From: Labrenzia sp. OB1
Lineage (GTDB): Bacteria > Pseudomonadota > Alphaproteobacteria > Rhizobiales > Stappiaceae
DNA length: 64,000 nucleotides
NCBI RefSeq assembly: GCF_001624695.1
Contig: NZ_JSEP01000008.1
Location: forward strand, 124,001-188,000
Direction of reading: 5' to 3'
The notes below the pieces were generated by a model. That model did not search any database. It worked only from the letters and a program-made list of their open reading frames with translations, and had not been told where the DNA came from. A program made the position numbers and the translations under genes. Shown piece after piece: positions 25,819 to 35,423 of the stretch (position 1 is its first letter; every line of letters begins with the position of its first letter).

Positions 25819-28707
25819 ATGACTGATCTGAAACAAATATCAATCCGCGGTGCGCGGGAACATAACCTCAAGGGCATCGATATTGATTTGCCGCGCGACA
25901 AGCTGATCGTGATGACCGGGTTGTCAGGATCCGGAAAATCCTCGCTTGCGTTCGATACGATTTATGCTGAAGGCCAGCGCCGCTACGTGGAAAGCCTGTC
26001 GGCCTATGCACGCCAGTTCCTGGAGATGATGCAGAAACCCGATGTGGACCAGATCGACGGTCTTTCGCCGGCAATCTCCATCGAGCAGAAGACCACTTCC
26101 CGGAATCCGCGCTCCACGGTCGGCACGGTCACCGAAATCTACGACTACATGCGGCTGTTGTTCGCGCGCGTCGGCATTCCCTATTCGCCCGCCACGGGTC
26201 TGCCGATTGAAAGCCAGACGATCAGCCAGATGGTGGACCGGATTCTGGAACTGGAGGAAGGCTCTCGTCTCTACCTGCTGGCGCCGATGGTTCGCGGCCG
26301 AAAGGGCGAATATCGCAAAGAGCTGGCCGACCTCATGAAAAAGGGGTTCCAGCGCGTCAAGATCGACGGAACGTTCCATGAGATTTCCGAAGCCCCTGCC
26401 CTCGACAAGAAGTTCAAACACGACATCGATGTGGTCGTGGACCGGATTGTCGTGCGCGATGATATCGCCGGCAGGCTGGCCGACTCCCTGGAAACCGCGC
26501 TCAGGCTGGCCGATGGCATTGCAATCGCCGAATTCGCCGACAAGACCGGCGAGCAGGACGACGCAGAACGGCTGATCTTTTCGGAAAAATTCGCCTGCCC
26601 CGTTTCCGGCTTCACAATTGCGGAAATCGAGCCGCGGCTCTTCTCGTTCAACAATCCCTTTGGTGCCTGCCCGACCTGCGACGGGCTCGGCACCACACTC
26701 GCCTTCGAAGAAGACCTTGTAGTGCCCGATCACTCGCTTTCTCTGCGCGAGGGCGCCGTCCTGCCCTGGGCCAAGACCGGGTCGACGTCTCCTTATTACA
26801 CACAGACCCTCGAAGCGATTTGCAGTCACTACAAGGTCACCATGGCGACGCCCTGGAAGGATTTGCCGGCGGACGTTCGAGAAGCAATCCTTCACGGAAC
26901 GGGCAAAACCAAGATCGAGTTCGTCTACGACGACGGCGTGCGCAGTTACCGCACCGAGAAAACATTCGAGGGCGTGATCGGCAATATCGAGCGGCGCTGG
27001 CGTGAAACCGAATCCACCTGGGTGCGCGAAGAGCTTTCCCGGTTTCAGTCGGACCATGCCTGCCCGGCCTGCGACGGGTATCGTCTGAAACCCGAGGCCC
27101 TTGCCGTCAAGATCGCCGACAAGCATATCGGTCATGTTACGCAATATTCCATTCGCGAGGCGAGCAACTGGTTCGAACAGCTTCCGGCAAAGCTCAACAC
27201 GAAACAGTCCGAAATCGCCGGACGTATCCTGAAGGAAATCCGCGAGCGGCTCAGATTTCTCAATGACGTCGGGCTTGAATATCTGACGCTGTCCAGAGCG
27301 TCCGGCACCTTGTCCGGCGGGGAAAGTCAGCGAATCCGCCTGGCGTCGCAAATCGGCTCGGGCCTGACCGGAGTTCTTTATGTTCTGGACGAACCGTCCA
27401 TCGGTCTTCATCAACGCGACAATTCGCGGCTTCTTGAAACCCTGAAACACCTGCGCGACCTCGGCAATACCGTGATCGTCGTGGAGCATGACGAAGACGC
27501 GGTGCTGACCGCGGACTATGTGGTCGATGTCGGACCGGGCGCGGGTATTCACGGCGGCCAGGTGATCGCCAAGGGTACACCGGCGGAGGTCATGGCAAAT
27601 CCCAATTCGCTGACGGGCGCGTATCTTTCAGGCACGAAGATGATCTCGCGCCCGGACAAACGGCGCAAGATCAACAAGAAGCGTCAAATCTCGGTGCGCG
27701 GAGCGCGCGGTAACAATCTCAAGGACATCGACGTGGACGTGCCGCTCGGCACATTCACCTGCGTTACCGGCGTATCAGGCGGCGGCAAGTCCACATTTCT
27801 GATCGATACTCTCTACAAGGCGGCCGCGCGGCGCCTGAATGGAGCGCGGGAAAATCCGGCGCCGCATGACCGTATTGAAGGCCTTGAGGTGCTGGACAAG
27901 GTGATCGACATCGACCAGTCCCCCATCGGCAGGACTCCCCGCTCCAATCCGGCCACCTACACCGGCGCGTTCACGCCGATCCGCGAATGGTTCGCAAGCA
28001 TGCCCGAATCCAAGGCGCGCGGGTATCAGCCCGGGCGGTTTTCCTTCAACGTCAAGGGTGGGCGCTGCGAAGCGTGCCAGGGCGACGGCGTCATAAAAAT
28101 CGAGATGCATTTCCTGCCCGATGTCTATGTTACCTGCGATGTCTGTAAAGGCAGGCGTTACAACAGGGAGACGCTGGAGGTCGAATTCAAAGGCAAGTCC
28201 ATCGCAGATGTTCTCGACATGACCGTTGAGGAAGGTGCCAGTTTCTTTTCCGCGGTTCCTGCGGTCCGGGACAAAATGGAGACACTCGCACGGGTGGGCC
28301 TCGGCTATATCAAGGTCGGCCAGCAGGCGACGACTCTCTCCGGCGGGGAGGCTCAGCGCGTGAAACTCGCCAAGGAACTTTCCAAGCGGTCCACCGGGCG
28401 CACGCTCTACATCCTCGACGAACCGACCACCGGGCTGCATTTTCATGACGTCGCCAAATTGCTGGATGTGCTCCACGAACTCGTGGACCAGGGCAATACG
28501 GTTCTGGTGATCGAGCACAATCTCGAGGTCATCAAGACCGCCGACTGGATCATCGATCTTGGGCCGGAAGGCGGAGACGGTGGCGGCACGATTGTTGCGA
28601 CCGGGCGTCCGGAAGATGTTGCCGAGGTCAAGGAAAGCTACACGGGGCACTTTCTCCAGGAGCTGCTGCAGCGCAGGCCGCAACGTGCTGTTGACGCCGC
28701 AGAATAG
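25819..28707 (+). CDS. uvrA: Excinuclease ABC subunit A
   Basis: The 962-residue damage sensor of nucleotide-excision repair is complete. It has two ABC ATPase halves: Walker [10 protein letters not shown] near residue 34 and GVSGGGKST in the second half, with signatures [16 protein letters not shown] and [16 protein letters not shown]. Zinc-finger cysteine pairs are CPTCDG, CPACDG, CEACQG and CDVCKG. ATG 25819 starts the conserved [16 protein letters not shown]; a TTG at 25738 in the same frame adds a non-conserved leader. Damage-inducible control through the upstream LexA box is expected. Confidence 0.98.
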   Translation: MTDLKQISIRGAREHNLKGIDIDLPRDKLIVMTGLSGSGKSSLAFDTIYAEGQRRYVESLSAYARQFLEMMQKPDVDQIDGLSPAISIEQKTTSRNPRSTVGTVTEIYDYMRLLFARVGIPYSPATGLPIESQTISQMVDRILELEEGSRLYLLAPMVRGRKGEYRKELADLMKKGFQRVKIDGTFHEISEAPALDKKFKHDIDVVVDRIVVRDDIAGRLADSLETALRLADGIAIAEFADKTGEQDDAERLIFSEKFACPVSGFTIAEIEPRLFSFNNPFGACPTCDGLGTTLAFEEDLVVPDHSLSLREGAVLPWAKTGSTSPYYTQTLEAICSHYKVTMATPWKDLPADVREAILHGTGKTKIEFVYDDGVRSYRTEKTFEGVIGNIERRWRETESTWVREELSRFQSDHACPACDGYRLKPEALAVKIADKHIGHVTQYSIREASNWFEQLPAKLNTKQSEIAGRILKEIRERLRFLNDVGLEYLTLSRASGTLSGGESQRIRLASQIGSGLTGVLYVLDEPSIGLHQRDNSRLLETLKHLRDLGNTVIVVEHDEDAVLTADYVVDVGPGAGIHGGQVIAKGTPAEVMANPNSLTGAYLSGTKMISRPDKRRKINKKRQISVRGARGNNLKDIDVDVPLGTFTCVTGVSGGGKSTFLIDTLYKAAARRLNGARENPAPHDRIEGLEVLDKVIDIDQSPIGRTPRSNPATYTGAFTPIREWFASMPESKARGYQPGRFSFNVKGGRCEACQGDGVIKIEMHFLPDVYVTCDVCKGRRYNRETLEVEFKGKSIADVLDMTVEEGASFFSAVPAVRDKMETLARVGLGYIKVGQQATTLSGGEAQRVKLAKELSKRSTGRTLYILDEPTTGLHFHDVAKLLDVLHELVDQGNTVLVIEHNLEVIKTADWIIDLGPEGGDGGGTIVATGRPEDVAEVKESYTGHFLQELLQRRPQRAVDAAE

Positions 28708-28726
28708 GCGTTCAAAACCGGATTCA

Positions 28727-28757
28727 AGAATTCAGTGTGCAATGCACACTGAATTCT
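28727..28757. repeat. 31-bp near-perfect palindrome after uvrA
   Basis: AGAATTCAGTGTGCA and its exact reverse complement are separated by one A. The 15-bp arms lie 20 bp past the uvrA stop. There is no T run, so it is an unusual terminator; a tight hairpin or protein-binding site is also possible. The rest of 28708-28943 holds no gene. Confidence 0.7.
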
Positions 28758-28943
28758 ATCGCAATGTTTTCATGTCTATTTCCTGAATTAGTGGCGATAT
28801 CGCGCCAATTTTTTGCTGCATTGCACCAAACGCATGTCAGGCATGCAGAGATGGCACTTCTTTTATTTCACCCCCTGAATTATATCTTGGATCAACAGAC
28901 GGCGTGAGGCGCTTCGGTGCCTCGCCTAATAAGGAACAAGAAA

Positions 28944-29096
28944 ATGTTTGATACTGTGCGTCAGAAGTACAGCAACTGGGTGAGCTACCGCCGTGCGGTT
29001 GACGAATTGTCCCGCCTCTCCACCCGTGAACTGTCTGATCTTGGCATCAGCCGCAGCGACATCAAGTTCGTCGCACGCCGTTCCATGAACGGTTAA
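28944..29096 (+). CDS. DUF1127 micro-protein, copy 1
   Basis: The 50-residue product starts MFDTVRQKYSNWVSYRR and has the DUF1127 core ELSRLSTRELSDLGISRSDI. It is basic and predicted helical. The start has AAGGAAC 9-14 nt upstream. In Rhodobacter a DUF1127 protein of this kind (CcaF1) is co-transcribed with CcsR small RNAs; here three CCTCCTCCC-loop hairpins follow directly, so the same arrangement is present. DUF1127 proteins are linked to RNA binding and stress responses. Confidence 0.9.
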   Translation: MFDTVRQKYSNWVSYRRAVDELSRLSTRELSDLGISRSDIKFVARRSMNG

Positions 29097-29110
29097 AAAT
29101 TTAGAGATCG

Positions 29111-29144
29111 CGTCCCGAGGCATCCTCCTCCCAGCCAACGGACG
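29111..29144 (+). ncRNA. CcsR/cuckoo-type hairpin 1
   Basis: CGTCC (29111-29115) pairs with GGACG (29140-29144) and GGC with GCC inside, leaving the loop ATCCTCCTCCCA. The unit starts 14 bp after the DUF1127 stop. The CCTCCTCCC loop is an anti-Shine-Dalgarno-binding-like motif typical of cuckoo RNAs. Confidence 0.7.
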
Positions 29145-29145
29145 T

Positions 29146-29181
29146 GTGACACGCAGGGCATCCTCCTCCCAGCCCTGTCAC
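29146..29181 (+). ncRNA. CcsR/cuckoo-type hairpin 2
   Basis: CAGGGC (29154-29159) and GCCCTG (29172-29177) form a perfect stem around the loop ATCCTCCTCCCA; the outer GTGA/TCAC adds 4 bp across a bulge. Eighteen bases spanning the loop (GGCATCCTCCTCCCAGCC) are identical to hairpin 1. Confidence 0.75.
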
Positions 29182-29190
29182 GTCGAAACG

Positions 29191-29233
29191 ACGCCCGTCA
29201 GCACCTCCTCCCGCTGGCGGGCGTTCGTTTTTC
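29191..29233 (+). ncRNA. CcsR/cuckoo-type hairpin 3, also the terminator
   Basis: ACGCCCGTCAGC (29191-29202) pairs with GCTGGCGGGCGT (29213-29224) over 12 positions with one T-G wobble; the loop is ACCTCCTCCC. TCGTTTTTC follows, so this hairpin is both the last RNA unit and a strong intrinsic terminator. Confidence 0.8.
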
Positions 29234-29519
29234 TGGCTTGATTTCCTTTACCGCCCGATCCATCAGTCATGACAGCCCCGCGAGCACTTCTTCTCGCACA
29301 TGCGAAGAACCTTGAGCCACACCCATGCAATTAACGCATGCTTATTAGCCCTCTTCAGGGTAATTAACCCCTTGTTAATATGCGATTTGTGCATATCTGC
29401 TTCGCGATTTGCCCTCTACCTCGCAGTGCACAAAACCCCTATCTTGCGATCATAAGAGATGAACGGGCCAAACGCCGATCCGCGGTGCCTTGGCCATGAG
29501 ATAGCGAAAGGCCTAAACA
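29234..29519. other. Leader and promoter region of second DUF1127 locus
   Basis: No gene is seen. CTTG (29371-29374), 17 nt, CATATC (29392-29397) resembles an RpoH-type promoter and would give a leader of about 110-120 nt before the second DUF1127 gene. This promoter reading is tentative. Confidence 0.3.
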
Positions 29520-29669
29520 ATGCTCGATAATGTTGTTCGCAAATTCAATAACTGGAAACGCTTCCGTCAGACCTATGACGAGCTCTCCAACCTGTCCAAT
29601 CGCGAATTGGACGACCTGGGCATCGCCCGCGCTGACATCGCCCGCTACGCGCGCATGTCTGCAAAATAA
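29520..29669 (+). CDS. DUF1127 micro-protein, copy 2
   Basis: The 49-residue product, MLDNVVRKFNNWKRFRQTYD and onward, matches copy 1 over most of its length, with DELSNLSNRELDDLGIARADI as the shared core. It is followed by two more CCTCCTCCC-loop hairpins. The pair of loci looks like a tandem duplication of micro-protein plus RNA, now diverged. Confidence 0.9.
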   Translation: MLDNVVRKFNNWKRFRQTYDELSNLSNRELDDLGIARADIARYARMSAK

Positions 29670-29677
29670 TCAGCTTC

Positions 29678-29715
29678 GCAGTCTGGAGGGCTCCTCCTCC
29701 CAACCTTCAGTCTGC
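29678..29715 (+). ncRNA. CcsR/cuckoo-type hairpin 4
   Basis: GCAG-T-CTGGAGG (29678-29689) pairs with CCTTCAG-T-CTGC (29704-29715), with one T-T mismatch and one wobble. The loop GCTCCTCCTCCCAA again displays CCTCCTCCC. It begins 8 bp after the DUF1127 stop. Confidence 0.7.
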
Positions 29716-29748
29716 AAGTCTCTGCGCTTCGCGCGTGGAGTTTCAAAA

Positions 29749-29789
29749 AACACCTGCCGGGACCTCCTCCCTCCGGCAGGTGTTTTTTT
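29749..29789 (+). ncRNA. CcsR/cuckoo-type hairpin 5, also the terminator
   Basis: CACCTGCCGG (29751-29760) and CCGGCAGGTG (29773-29782) form a perfect stem, extended by A-T pairs. The loop is GACCTCCTCCCT and a seven-T run follows. It is a textbook terminator with the cuckoo loop built in. Confidence 0.82.
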
Positions 29790-30031
29790 ATGGTTGAAAC
29801 CGTTCAGGCGCGGATCCGCCAGAGCTTTCCCGCATTTGTTCCTCAAGACGGTTTCAAGGTCCGGCACGCCGGAATTTCGGCCGATCTCCGGCCCATGATT
29901 TATCGAATCGGTTCTGAGAAATCGTTGCGGCAGCCTGACATTGCCTGTAATCAGGTCCGCAAGGACAAGTGACCGCTGTATCTCGGCTTCAAGCCGATGC
30001 GGGCAGCGTGAAAAACTTCCAAGGACACTCC

Positions 30032-31450
30032 ATGCCACCCATTCATGTAATAGGCGGCGGTCTCGCCGGTTCCGAAGCTGCCTGGCAGATCGCTCAAGCC
30101 GGACTGGACGTCGTCCTGCATGAGATGCGCCCTGTGCGGAAGACCGATGCTCATCAGACCGATGGACTTGCGGAACTCGTCTGTTCCAACTCCTTCCGTT
30201 CCGATGATTCCCAGCAAAACGCCGTCGGGCTGATCCATCACGAGTTGCGCCAACTCGGGTCGCTGATCATGTCTTGCGCCGACGCTCATCAGGTGCCGGC
30301 AGGCAGTGCCCTGGCAGTGGATCGTGAGGGGTTTTCCACCGCGGTTACGCAAGCACTCGAATCCCATCCAGGGATCACCATCGAACGCGGAGAAATTGCC
30401 GGGTTGCCGCCGGAGGATTGGGCCAGTGTGATTGTTGCAACCGGGCCACTCACGTCCCCCGCGCTCTCGAAAGCCATTCTGGAGAAAAGCGGCGAGGACG
30501 CCCTCGCCTTTTTCGATGCGATCGCACCGATCGTGCATTTCGAATCGGTCGATCTCTCCAAAGCATGGTTCCAGTCGCGTTATGACAAGGTGGGCCCGGG
30601 TGGAAACGGCAAAGACTACCTCAATTGTCCGTTGGACAAGGATCAGTACGACGCGTTCATCGATGCATTGATCGCCGGAGACACGGCTGATTTCAAGGAA
30701 TGGGAAGCAAACACGCCGTATTTCGACGGCTGCCTGCCAATCGAGGTGATGGCGGCCCGCGGCCGGGAAACCCTGCGCCACGGCCCGATGAAACCGATGG
30801 GGCTGACCAATGCCCATAACCCGACGGTCAAGGCCTACGCCGTGGTGCAGTTGCGGCAGGACAATGCTCTTGGCACGCTTTACAACATCGTCGGGTTCCA
30901 GACGAAGCTGAAATACGGCGCTCAAGCCGAGATCTTCAAGATGATACCCGGACTTGAAAACGCCCGGTTCGCGCGGCTCGGCGGGCTGCACCGCAACACC
31001 TTCCTGAATTCTCCGAAGGTGCTCGACGGCAGTTTGCGCCTAAAGGCGGATCCACGCCTGCGCTTCGCCGGTCAGATCACCGGCTGCGAGGGCTATGTGG
31101 AATCGTCCAGCGTCGGTTGTCTGGCAGGACTTTTCGCCGTTATGGAGACGCGCGGACGGGAAATCGTTCCACCGCCTGTCACGACAGCGATGGGCGCCTT
31201 GCTGGGGCACATCACAGGCGGACACATCACCCGGGAAGACGGCGCGGGAAAACCCGGCTCTTTCCAGCCGATGAATGTCAATTTCGGGCTGTTTCCACCT
31301 GTCGAAGCGCCGACCACGGATGAAACCGGCAAACGCTTGAAGGGCAAGGACAAGACCAGAGCCAAGAAACTGGCGATGACCAACAGGGCAAAGACCGATT
31401 TCGAGGCCTGGCGGTCGAACCTGCCTGTCGTGAGAGCCGCGGCGGAATAA
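30032..31450 (+). CDS. trmFO: tRNA m5U54 methyltransferase TrmFO (folate/FAD-dependent)
   Basis: The 472-residue flavoprotein makes ribothymidine at tRNA position 54, with methylene-tetrahydrofolate as carbon donor. The N-terminal FAD loop [16 protein letters not shown] is followed by the TrmFO hallmarks [15 protein letters not shown] and [12 protein letters not shown], and [18 protein letters not shown] near the C-terminus. ATG 30032 has AAGGA 6 nt upstream. It converges on the squalene-synthase-like gene, 53 bp apart. The 242-bp leader after hairpin 5 shows no gene. Confidence 0.97.
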   Translation: MPPIHVIGGGLAGSEAAWQIAQAGLDVVLHEMRPVRKTDAHQTDGLAELVCSNSFRSDDSQQNAVGLIHHELRQLGSLIMSCADAHQVPAGSALAVDREGFSTAVTQALESHPGITIERGEIAGLPPEDWASVIVATGPLTSPALSKAILEKSGEDALAFFDAIAPIVHFESVDLSKAWFQSRYDKVGPGGNGKDYLNCPLDKDQYDAFIDALIAGDTADFKEWEANTPYFDGCLPIEVMAARGRETLRHGPMKPMGLTNAHNPTVKAYAVVQLRQDNALGTLYNIVGFQTKLKYGAQAEIFKMIPGLENARFARLGGLHRNTFLNSPKVLDGSLRLKADPRLRFAGQITGCEGYVESSSVGCLAGLFAVMETRGREIVPPPVTTAMGALLGHITGGHITREDGAGKPGSFQPMNVNFGLFPPVEAPTTDETGKRLKGKDKTRAKKLAMTNRAKTDFEAWRSNLPVVRAAAE

Positions 31451-31503
31451 TATTACGGCGGATTATGGCGAGCCGAGCGGCCGGGAAGACCTGTTGGGCG
31501 TGC

Positions 31504-32355
31504 TCAGAGCCTGCCGAAGACGTTGCCGGATGCCCGCCACAGGATCCACTGTCGACGCAACTGGGAAATCTCGGCGACCTGATGCAACGGGTCGAAACCG
31601 TCTACTTCAAGCTTTCGCAGAAACGGTTCGACAAGCAGCAGCGGCAGGAAAGCAGGCTGACAGGCCTTCAGGCCGACTTCGGCAGCCTGCCTGACGCGGG
31701 TCAGATGATGTCGGACATGGGCGCGCATTTCCGTCAAAACCGCAAGCAACTCGGGGGTCGTTTCTCCCCGAAACACGGTTTCGGGGTCGAGATTGTGGCG
31801 GGAGCGGACATCTCCCGGCAGATACATCTGCCTGCGCGCGGAATGCCAGGGCAAGGCGCGCATCAGGCCTGTCAGGCCGTAAGCGACGCCCGCATGACCG
31901 GCGATTGTTGCCGTTCCCAGATCCTCGCCGTTGGCAAGGACAAGGCAGCCAAGCTGGAAGAGGCTTGAAACCGTTTCCCCCGCATAACCTTCCAGGTCGT
32001 TCAAATCGGGCATGGGATCGTTGTAGAGATCAAAGATCCTTGCCTCCGTCATCGCAACGAGGGCCTGCCTGGGAAGATTGTAAGTATCAATCGTTCTCGA
32101 GAGAGCGCCGGCGACAGGGTTGGCTGCGGCTGCACCATGCTCCGTGCCTCCAAGCAGGTCGCGCCACCATTGCAGGCGGACCTCGCCAGGAAGCGGCTCG
32201 GACACGCTCTCCCGGATGCGGCCAATTTCTGCATTGAAGGCATAAAGCGCCATCATGGCCGGGCGGTGCGCCTCGGGCGCAAGCAGCGCACTCAGGTAGC
32301 GGTCGCGGTCGAAACGGCGCACCACTTCGGCGGCATGATCAAAATCGGTGGTCAT
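31504..32355 (-). CDS. Squalene/phytoene synthase-family protein, NDUFAF6-like
   Basis: The 283-residue protein has the all-helical isoprenyl synthase fold: YLSALLAPEAHRPAMMALYAFNAE at the start, RLQWWRDLL, and LYNDPMPDLNDLEGYAGETVSS. The canonical pair of Asp-rich DxxxD motifs is only partly kept. Alphaproteobacterial members of this group are the relatives of mitochondrial NDUFAF6, a complex I assembly factor. The next gene upstream encodes a Mth938 protein, the NDUFAF3 relative, which supports an assembly role over carotenoid or hopanoid synthesis (inference). Confidence 0.82.
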   Translation of the reverse strand: MTTDFDHAAEVVRRFDRDRYLSALLAPEAHRPAMMALYAFNAEIGRIRESVSEPLPGEVRLQWWRDLLGGTEHGAAAANPVAGALSRTIDTYNLPRQALVAMTEARIFDLYNDPMPDLNDLEGYAGETVSSLFQLGCLVLANGEDLGTATIAGHAGVAYGLTGLMRALPWHSARRQMYLPGDVRSRHNLDPETVFRGETTPELLAVLTEMRAHVRHHLTRVRQAAEVGLKACQPAFLPLLLVEPFLRKLEVDGFDPLHQVAEISQLRRQWILWRASGNVFGRL

Positions 32356-32382
32356 AGGGCCTATATGGCCTTCACTTAAGGT

Positions 32383-32760
32383 TCAGTCCACTGCCAGAAG
32401 CGCGGCGGCCACCGCCCGGTCTTCGGAAAGCAGCACATTGTAGGTGCGTACGGCTGCCCCGGTCGACATCGGATCCGCCAAAATTCCGGCTTCCCGAAAG
32501 TCTTCCTTCAAATCCGCCGGAAGCAGTACCAGATCCGTTCCGGTCCCCACGAGCAGCACCTCTATATCGGCGATCTCCTCGAACACCTTCAGGAATGCCT
32601 GACGAGAGAACTCGGACGGATCGGTCAGGTCCCAACCGTATATCCCGCTCGGAACACATAACAATGCGCCGCGGTGGGACATCTGAGCGAACCGGAACCC
32701 GCCATCGCCATAAGCATCAAGCGGAGCCCGGCCCGGGAAATGGGCATCCCTGATTTCCAT
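32383..32760 (-). CDS. Mth938-like (DUF498) protein, NDUFAF3-like
   Basis: The 125-residue protein has the Mth938 fold pattern: HFPGRAPLDAYGDGGFRFA, LLVGTGTDLVLLPADL and ILADPMSTGAAVRTYNVLL. The family includes mitochondrial NDUFAF3, which acts in complex I assembly. It sits 12 bp after secF and 27 bp before the squalene-synthase-like gene on the same strand, an arrangement typical of Alphaproteobacteria. No catalytic residues are evident. Confidence 0.9.
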   Translation of the reverse strand: MEIRDAHFPGRAPLDAYGDGGFRFAQMSHRGALLCVPSGIYGWDLTDPSEFSRQAFLKVFEEIADIEVLLVGTGTDLVLLPADLKEDFREAGILADPMSTGAAVRTYNVLLSEDRAVAAALLAVD

Positions 32761-32772
32761 CGCGGGCTATCC

Positions 32773-33723
32773 TCAGACAGTCGCCTCTTCGCCGGATCCC
32801 TTTTCAGCGTCGTCACCCTTCGGTGTCAACGCGTCCGGGCGAAGGTTGAACAGAATCAGGAACGGTGCGGCAAGGAAGATCGACGAATAGGTGCCGATCA
32901 CGATGCCGAAGATCATCGCCAGCGTGAAGGAGCGGATCACCTCGCCGCCGAAGGCGTAGAGCGCTATCAGTGCCAGAAGCGTGGTTACCGAAGTCATTGT
33001 CGTGCGCGACAGGGTCTCGTTGATCGACATGTCGAGCAATTCGGTCAGCGGGCGCTTCTTGTATTTGCGCAGATTTTCACGGATCCGGTCATAAACGACC
33101 ACGGTATCATTGAGCGAATACCCAATAATCGTCAGGATCGCAGCGATGCTGGACAGAGAGAAATCCAGTTGCAGCAGAACGAACAGGCCGACGGTGATCA
33201 CCACGTCGTTCGCCGTCGTCAGAATGGCACCGACAGCGAATTGCCATTCGAAACGGAACCATATGTAGAAAAGGATCGCCAGCAGGGACGCCGCCACCGC
33301 GATGGCGCCGGCCTGGGCCAATTCGCTGGAGACACGCGGTCCGACCACTTCCACGCGGCGGAAGTCGACATTGTCATCTTCGAAGATCGTCCGGATACGG
33401 GTGACGACCGACTGCTGCGCCAGTTCACCGCCGGGCTGTTCCTCCACACGAATGAGGATGTCGTCCGATCCGCCGAATTCCTGTACCTGGACATCGCCCA
33501 GGTCAAGCGTTGACAGACGTGAACGGATAGCGCCGATATCGGCCGGTCCGTCAGTCTTTATCTCGATGATCGTACCGCCCTTGAAGTCGATACCGTAGTT
33601 CATCCCGACCAGGAAGAACCCGGCAAGGGAAGCAATGACCAGAAGGATGGATAGGGGAAAGCTCACCTTCCGCAGCCACATGAACTTTATGTGGGTATTG
33701 TCCGGAACGAGTCTCAGCAACAT
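32773..33723 (-). CDS. secF: Protein translocase subunit SecF
   Basis: The 316-residue inner-membrane protein has the SecF/RND layout: one N-terminal helix (LSILLVIASLAGFFLVGMNYG), FKGGTIIEI with the conserved F-x-GG, a periplasmic part, then five helices with TIIGYSLNDTVVVYDRIREN and RTTMTSVTTLLALIALYAFGG. With SecD it uses the proton gradient to complete protein export. It lies 16 bp after secD. Confidence 0.97.
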   Translation of the reverse strand: MLLRLVPDNTHIKFMWLRKVSFPLSILLVIASLAGFFLVGMNYGIDFKGGTIIEIKTDGPADIGAIRSRLSTLDLGDVQVQEFGGSDDILIRVEEQPGGELAQQSVVTRIRTIFEDDNVDFRRVEVVGPRVSSELAQAGAIAVAASLLAILFYIWFRFEWQFAVGAILTTANDVVITVGLFVLLQLDFSLSSIAAILTIIGYSLNDTVVVYDRIRENLRKYKKRPLTELLDMSINETLSRTTMTSVTTLLALIALYAFGGEVIRSFTLAMIFGIVIGTYSSIFLAAPFLILFNLRPDALTPKGDDAEKGSGEEATV

Positions 33724-33739
33724 TGGTTATTCTCCCGGA

Positions 33740-35350
33740 TCAGATCGGCAACTTGGACGGACGGCGACGACGGACCCAAATGGCCACAAGCAACCGGCTG
33801 AACGTGAAGGCTGAGAAAACGGTGGTGAAGATCCCGATGGCCAGGGTCACGGCAAAGCCCCGAACAGGGCCGGAGCCGAGCTGGAACAGGATGACCGCTG
33901 CGATCAGGGTGGTGATGTTGGCGTCGAGGATGGTCCCCAGCGCCCTGCTGTAGCCGGCGTCGATCGCGGAGACAGCAGACCTGCCCGCCCTCGCCTCTTC
34001 GCGGATACGCTCAAAGATCAGCACGTTGGCATCCACGGCCATCCCGATCGTCAGCACGATACCTGCAATGCCGGGCAAGGTCAGTGTCGCCTGCAGAAAG
34101 GTCAAGGCGCCGAATATCAGGAAGAGGTTCGACATGAGCGCGAGGTCCGCGATGATGCCGAAGCGGCCGTACGCCAGAACCATGAATACGATGACCAACA
34201 CGCCGCCAATGATCGATGCGAGCTTGCCGGCCTCGATGGAATCGGCACCAAGGCCCGGACCGATGGACCGCTCCTCGATCACCGTAAGCTTGGCAGGCAG
34301 TGCGCCAGCCCTGAGCAGAACCGCCAGGTCGTTGGCGCCTTCAACTGTGAAGCTGCCGGAAATCTGGCCGGATCCCCCGGTAATCGGCTCGCGGATCACC
34401 GGTGCCGAAATCACTTCGTCATCAAGGACGATCGCGAAAGGCCGGTTGACATTCTGCTGCGTTACCAGCGCGAATTTGCGTGCACCGGACTGGTTGAAGC
34501 GGAAGTTCACCACAGGTTCGTTAGAACGCTGGTCGAAACTGACCTGCGCGTCGACAAGGTCCTCACCTGACAGCAGCGGGGATTCCTCAAGAAGATAAGG
34601 GAACGGCGGATCGTCCACCGACATCATGATCACGGTGCCGACGGGCGGACGGTTCTGCATCGCCTGCTCACCGGACATGGACGTATCGACCATATGGAAG
34701 GTGAGCTGTGCCGTCTGGCCGACGAGATCCTTCAGGCGCTCGGGATCGTTCTCGCCCGGTGCCTCGACGAGGATACGGTCTGTACCCTGACGCTGAATAT
34801 TCGGCTCGGTCGTGCCTATTTCGTCCACACGGCGGCGGATGACTTCGATGGACTGCTGCACGATGGCCGCCATCCGATCCTGCAGACCCTGTTCGGTATA
34901 GGAGAAGCGGACGAGACCGTCATCGGTGGCGGTCATCTCGAACTCATCGACCGGCTGACCGCCGAAAAGGTTGGAAACAAGCGGGTTGACCAGTGGCTGC
35001 AGGCGTTCTTCGGCCTCATCAAGCCGGGTCAGGTCCCTGATCCGCACCTGGGCGGCATCGCCCTGCACTCCGAGGCCCGTGTAGCCGATACGCGGTTCCT
35101 CGCGCAGGGTCGCCCGGATATCACTCACCAGCGCTTTCATGCGCTTCTGGATGTAGTCCTCCCGGTCCACTTCGTAGAGCAGATAGGCACCACCCTGAAG
35201 ATCGAGACCCAGGACCATCTGGCTTTTCGGCAGAAAGTCCGGCCAGCTTTCAAGTTGCTTGGCAGAGAAGAAATTCGGCAGTGTCGAGAGGATGCCAGCG
35301 GCAACCACAAGCACGATCAGCGCGATTTTCCAGCGAGCGAAATAGAGCAT
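33740..35350 (-). CDS. secD: Protein translocase subunit SecD
   Basis: The 536-residue partner of SecF begins with a transmembrane helix and LGLDLQGGAYLLYEV, the conserved LDLxGG. A large periplasmic P1 domain and five C-terminal helices follow, with GIAGIVLTIGMAVDANVLIFERIREE as the proton-relay region. I use ATG 35350; a TTG two codons earlier is also in frame. It follows yajC and precedes secF, the usual yajC-secD-secF operon. Confidence 0.97.
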   Translation of the reverse strand: MLYFARWKIALIVLVVAAGILSTLPNFFSAKQLESWPDFLPKSQMVLGLDLQGGAYLLYEVDREDYIQKRMKALVSDIRATLREEPRIGYTGLGVQGDAAQVRIRDLTRLDEAEERLQPLVNPLVSNLFGGQPVDEFEMTATDDGLVRFSYTEQGLQDRMAAIVQQSIEVIRRRVDEIGTTEPNIQRQGTDRILVEAPGENDPERLKDLVGQTAQLTFHMVDTSMSGEQAMQNRPPVGTVIMMSVDDPPFPYLLEESPLLSGEDLVDAQVSFDQRSNEPVVNFRFNQSGARKFALVTQQNVNRPFAIVLDDEVISAPVIREPITGGSGQISGSFTVEGANDLAVLLRAGALPAKLTVIEERSIGPGLGADSIEAGKLASIIGGVLVIVFMVLAYGRFGIIADLALMSNLFLIFGALTFLQATLTLPGIAGIVLTIGMAVDANVLIFERIREEARAGRSAVSAIDAGYSRALGTILDANITTLIAAVILFQLGSGPVRGFAVTLAIGIFTTVFSAFTFSRLLVAIWVRRRRPSKLPI

Positions 35351-35423
35351 GGTCAAGCCTTAAAAACTGCCAGGCCGATCGGAAACCGGCCTGGCGAACT
35401 CATCAAATCCGCGTTCTGAAGTG

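Noticed and set aside
25226..25826. Open frames on both strands between ssb and uvrA
   Set aside because: They overlap each other, lack domains and have no ribosome sites; LexA boxes occupy the region.
25924..27552. A 542-codon minus-strand frame inside uvrA
   Set aside because: It is a GC-rich shadow frame; uvrA on the plus strand is beyond doubt.
29101..29240. Repeated CATCCTCCTCCCAGCC units read as a short CRISPR-like array
   Set aside because: The units are halves of hairpins with unequal spacing, end in a terminator and follow a DUF1127 gene. The cuckoo RNA explanation fits better, and no cas genes are near.
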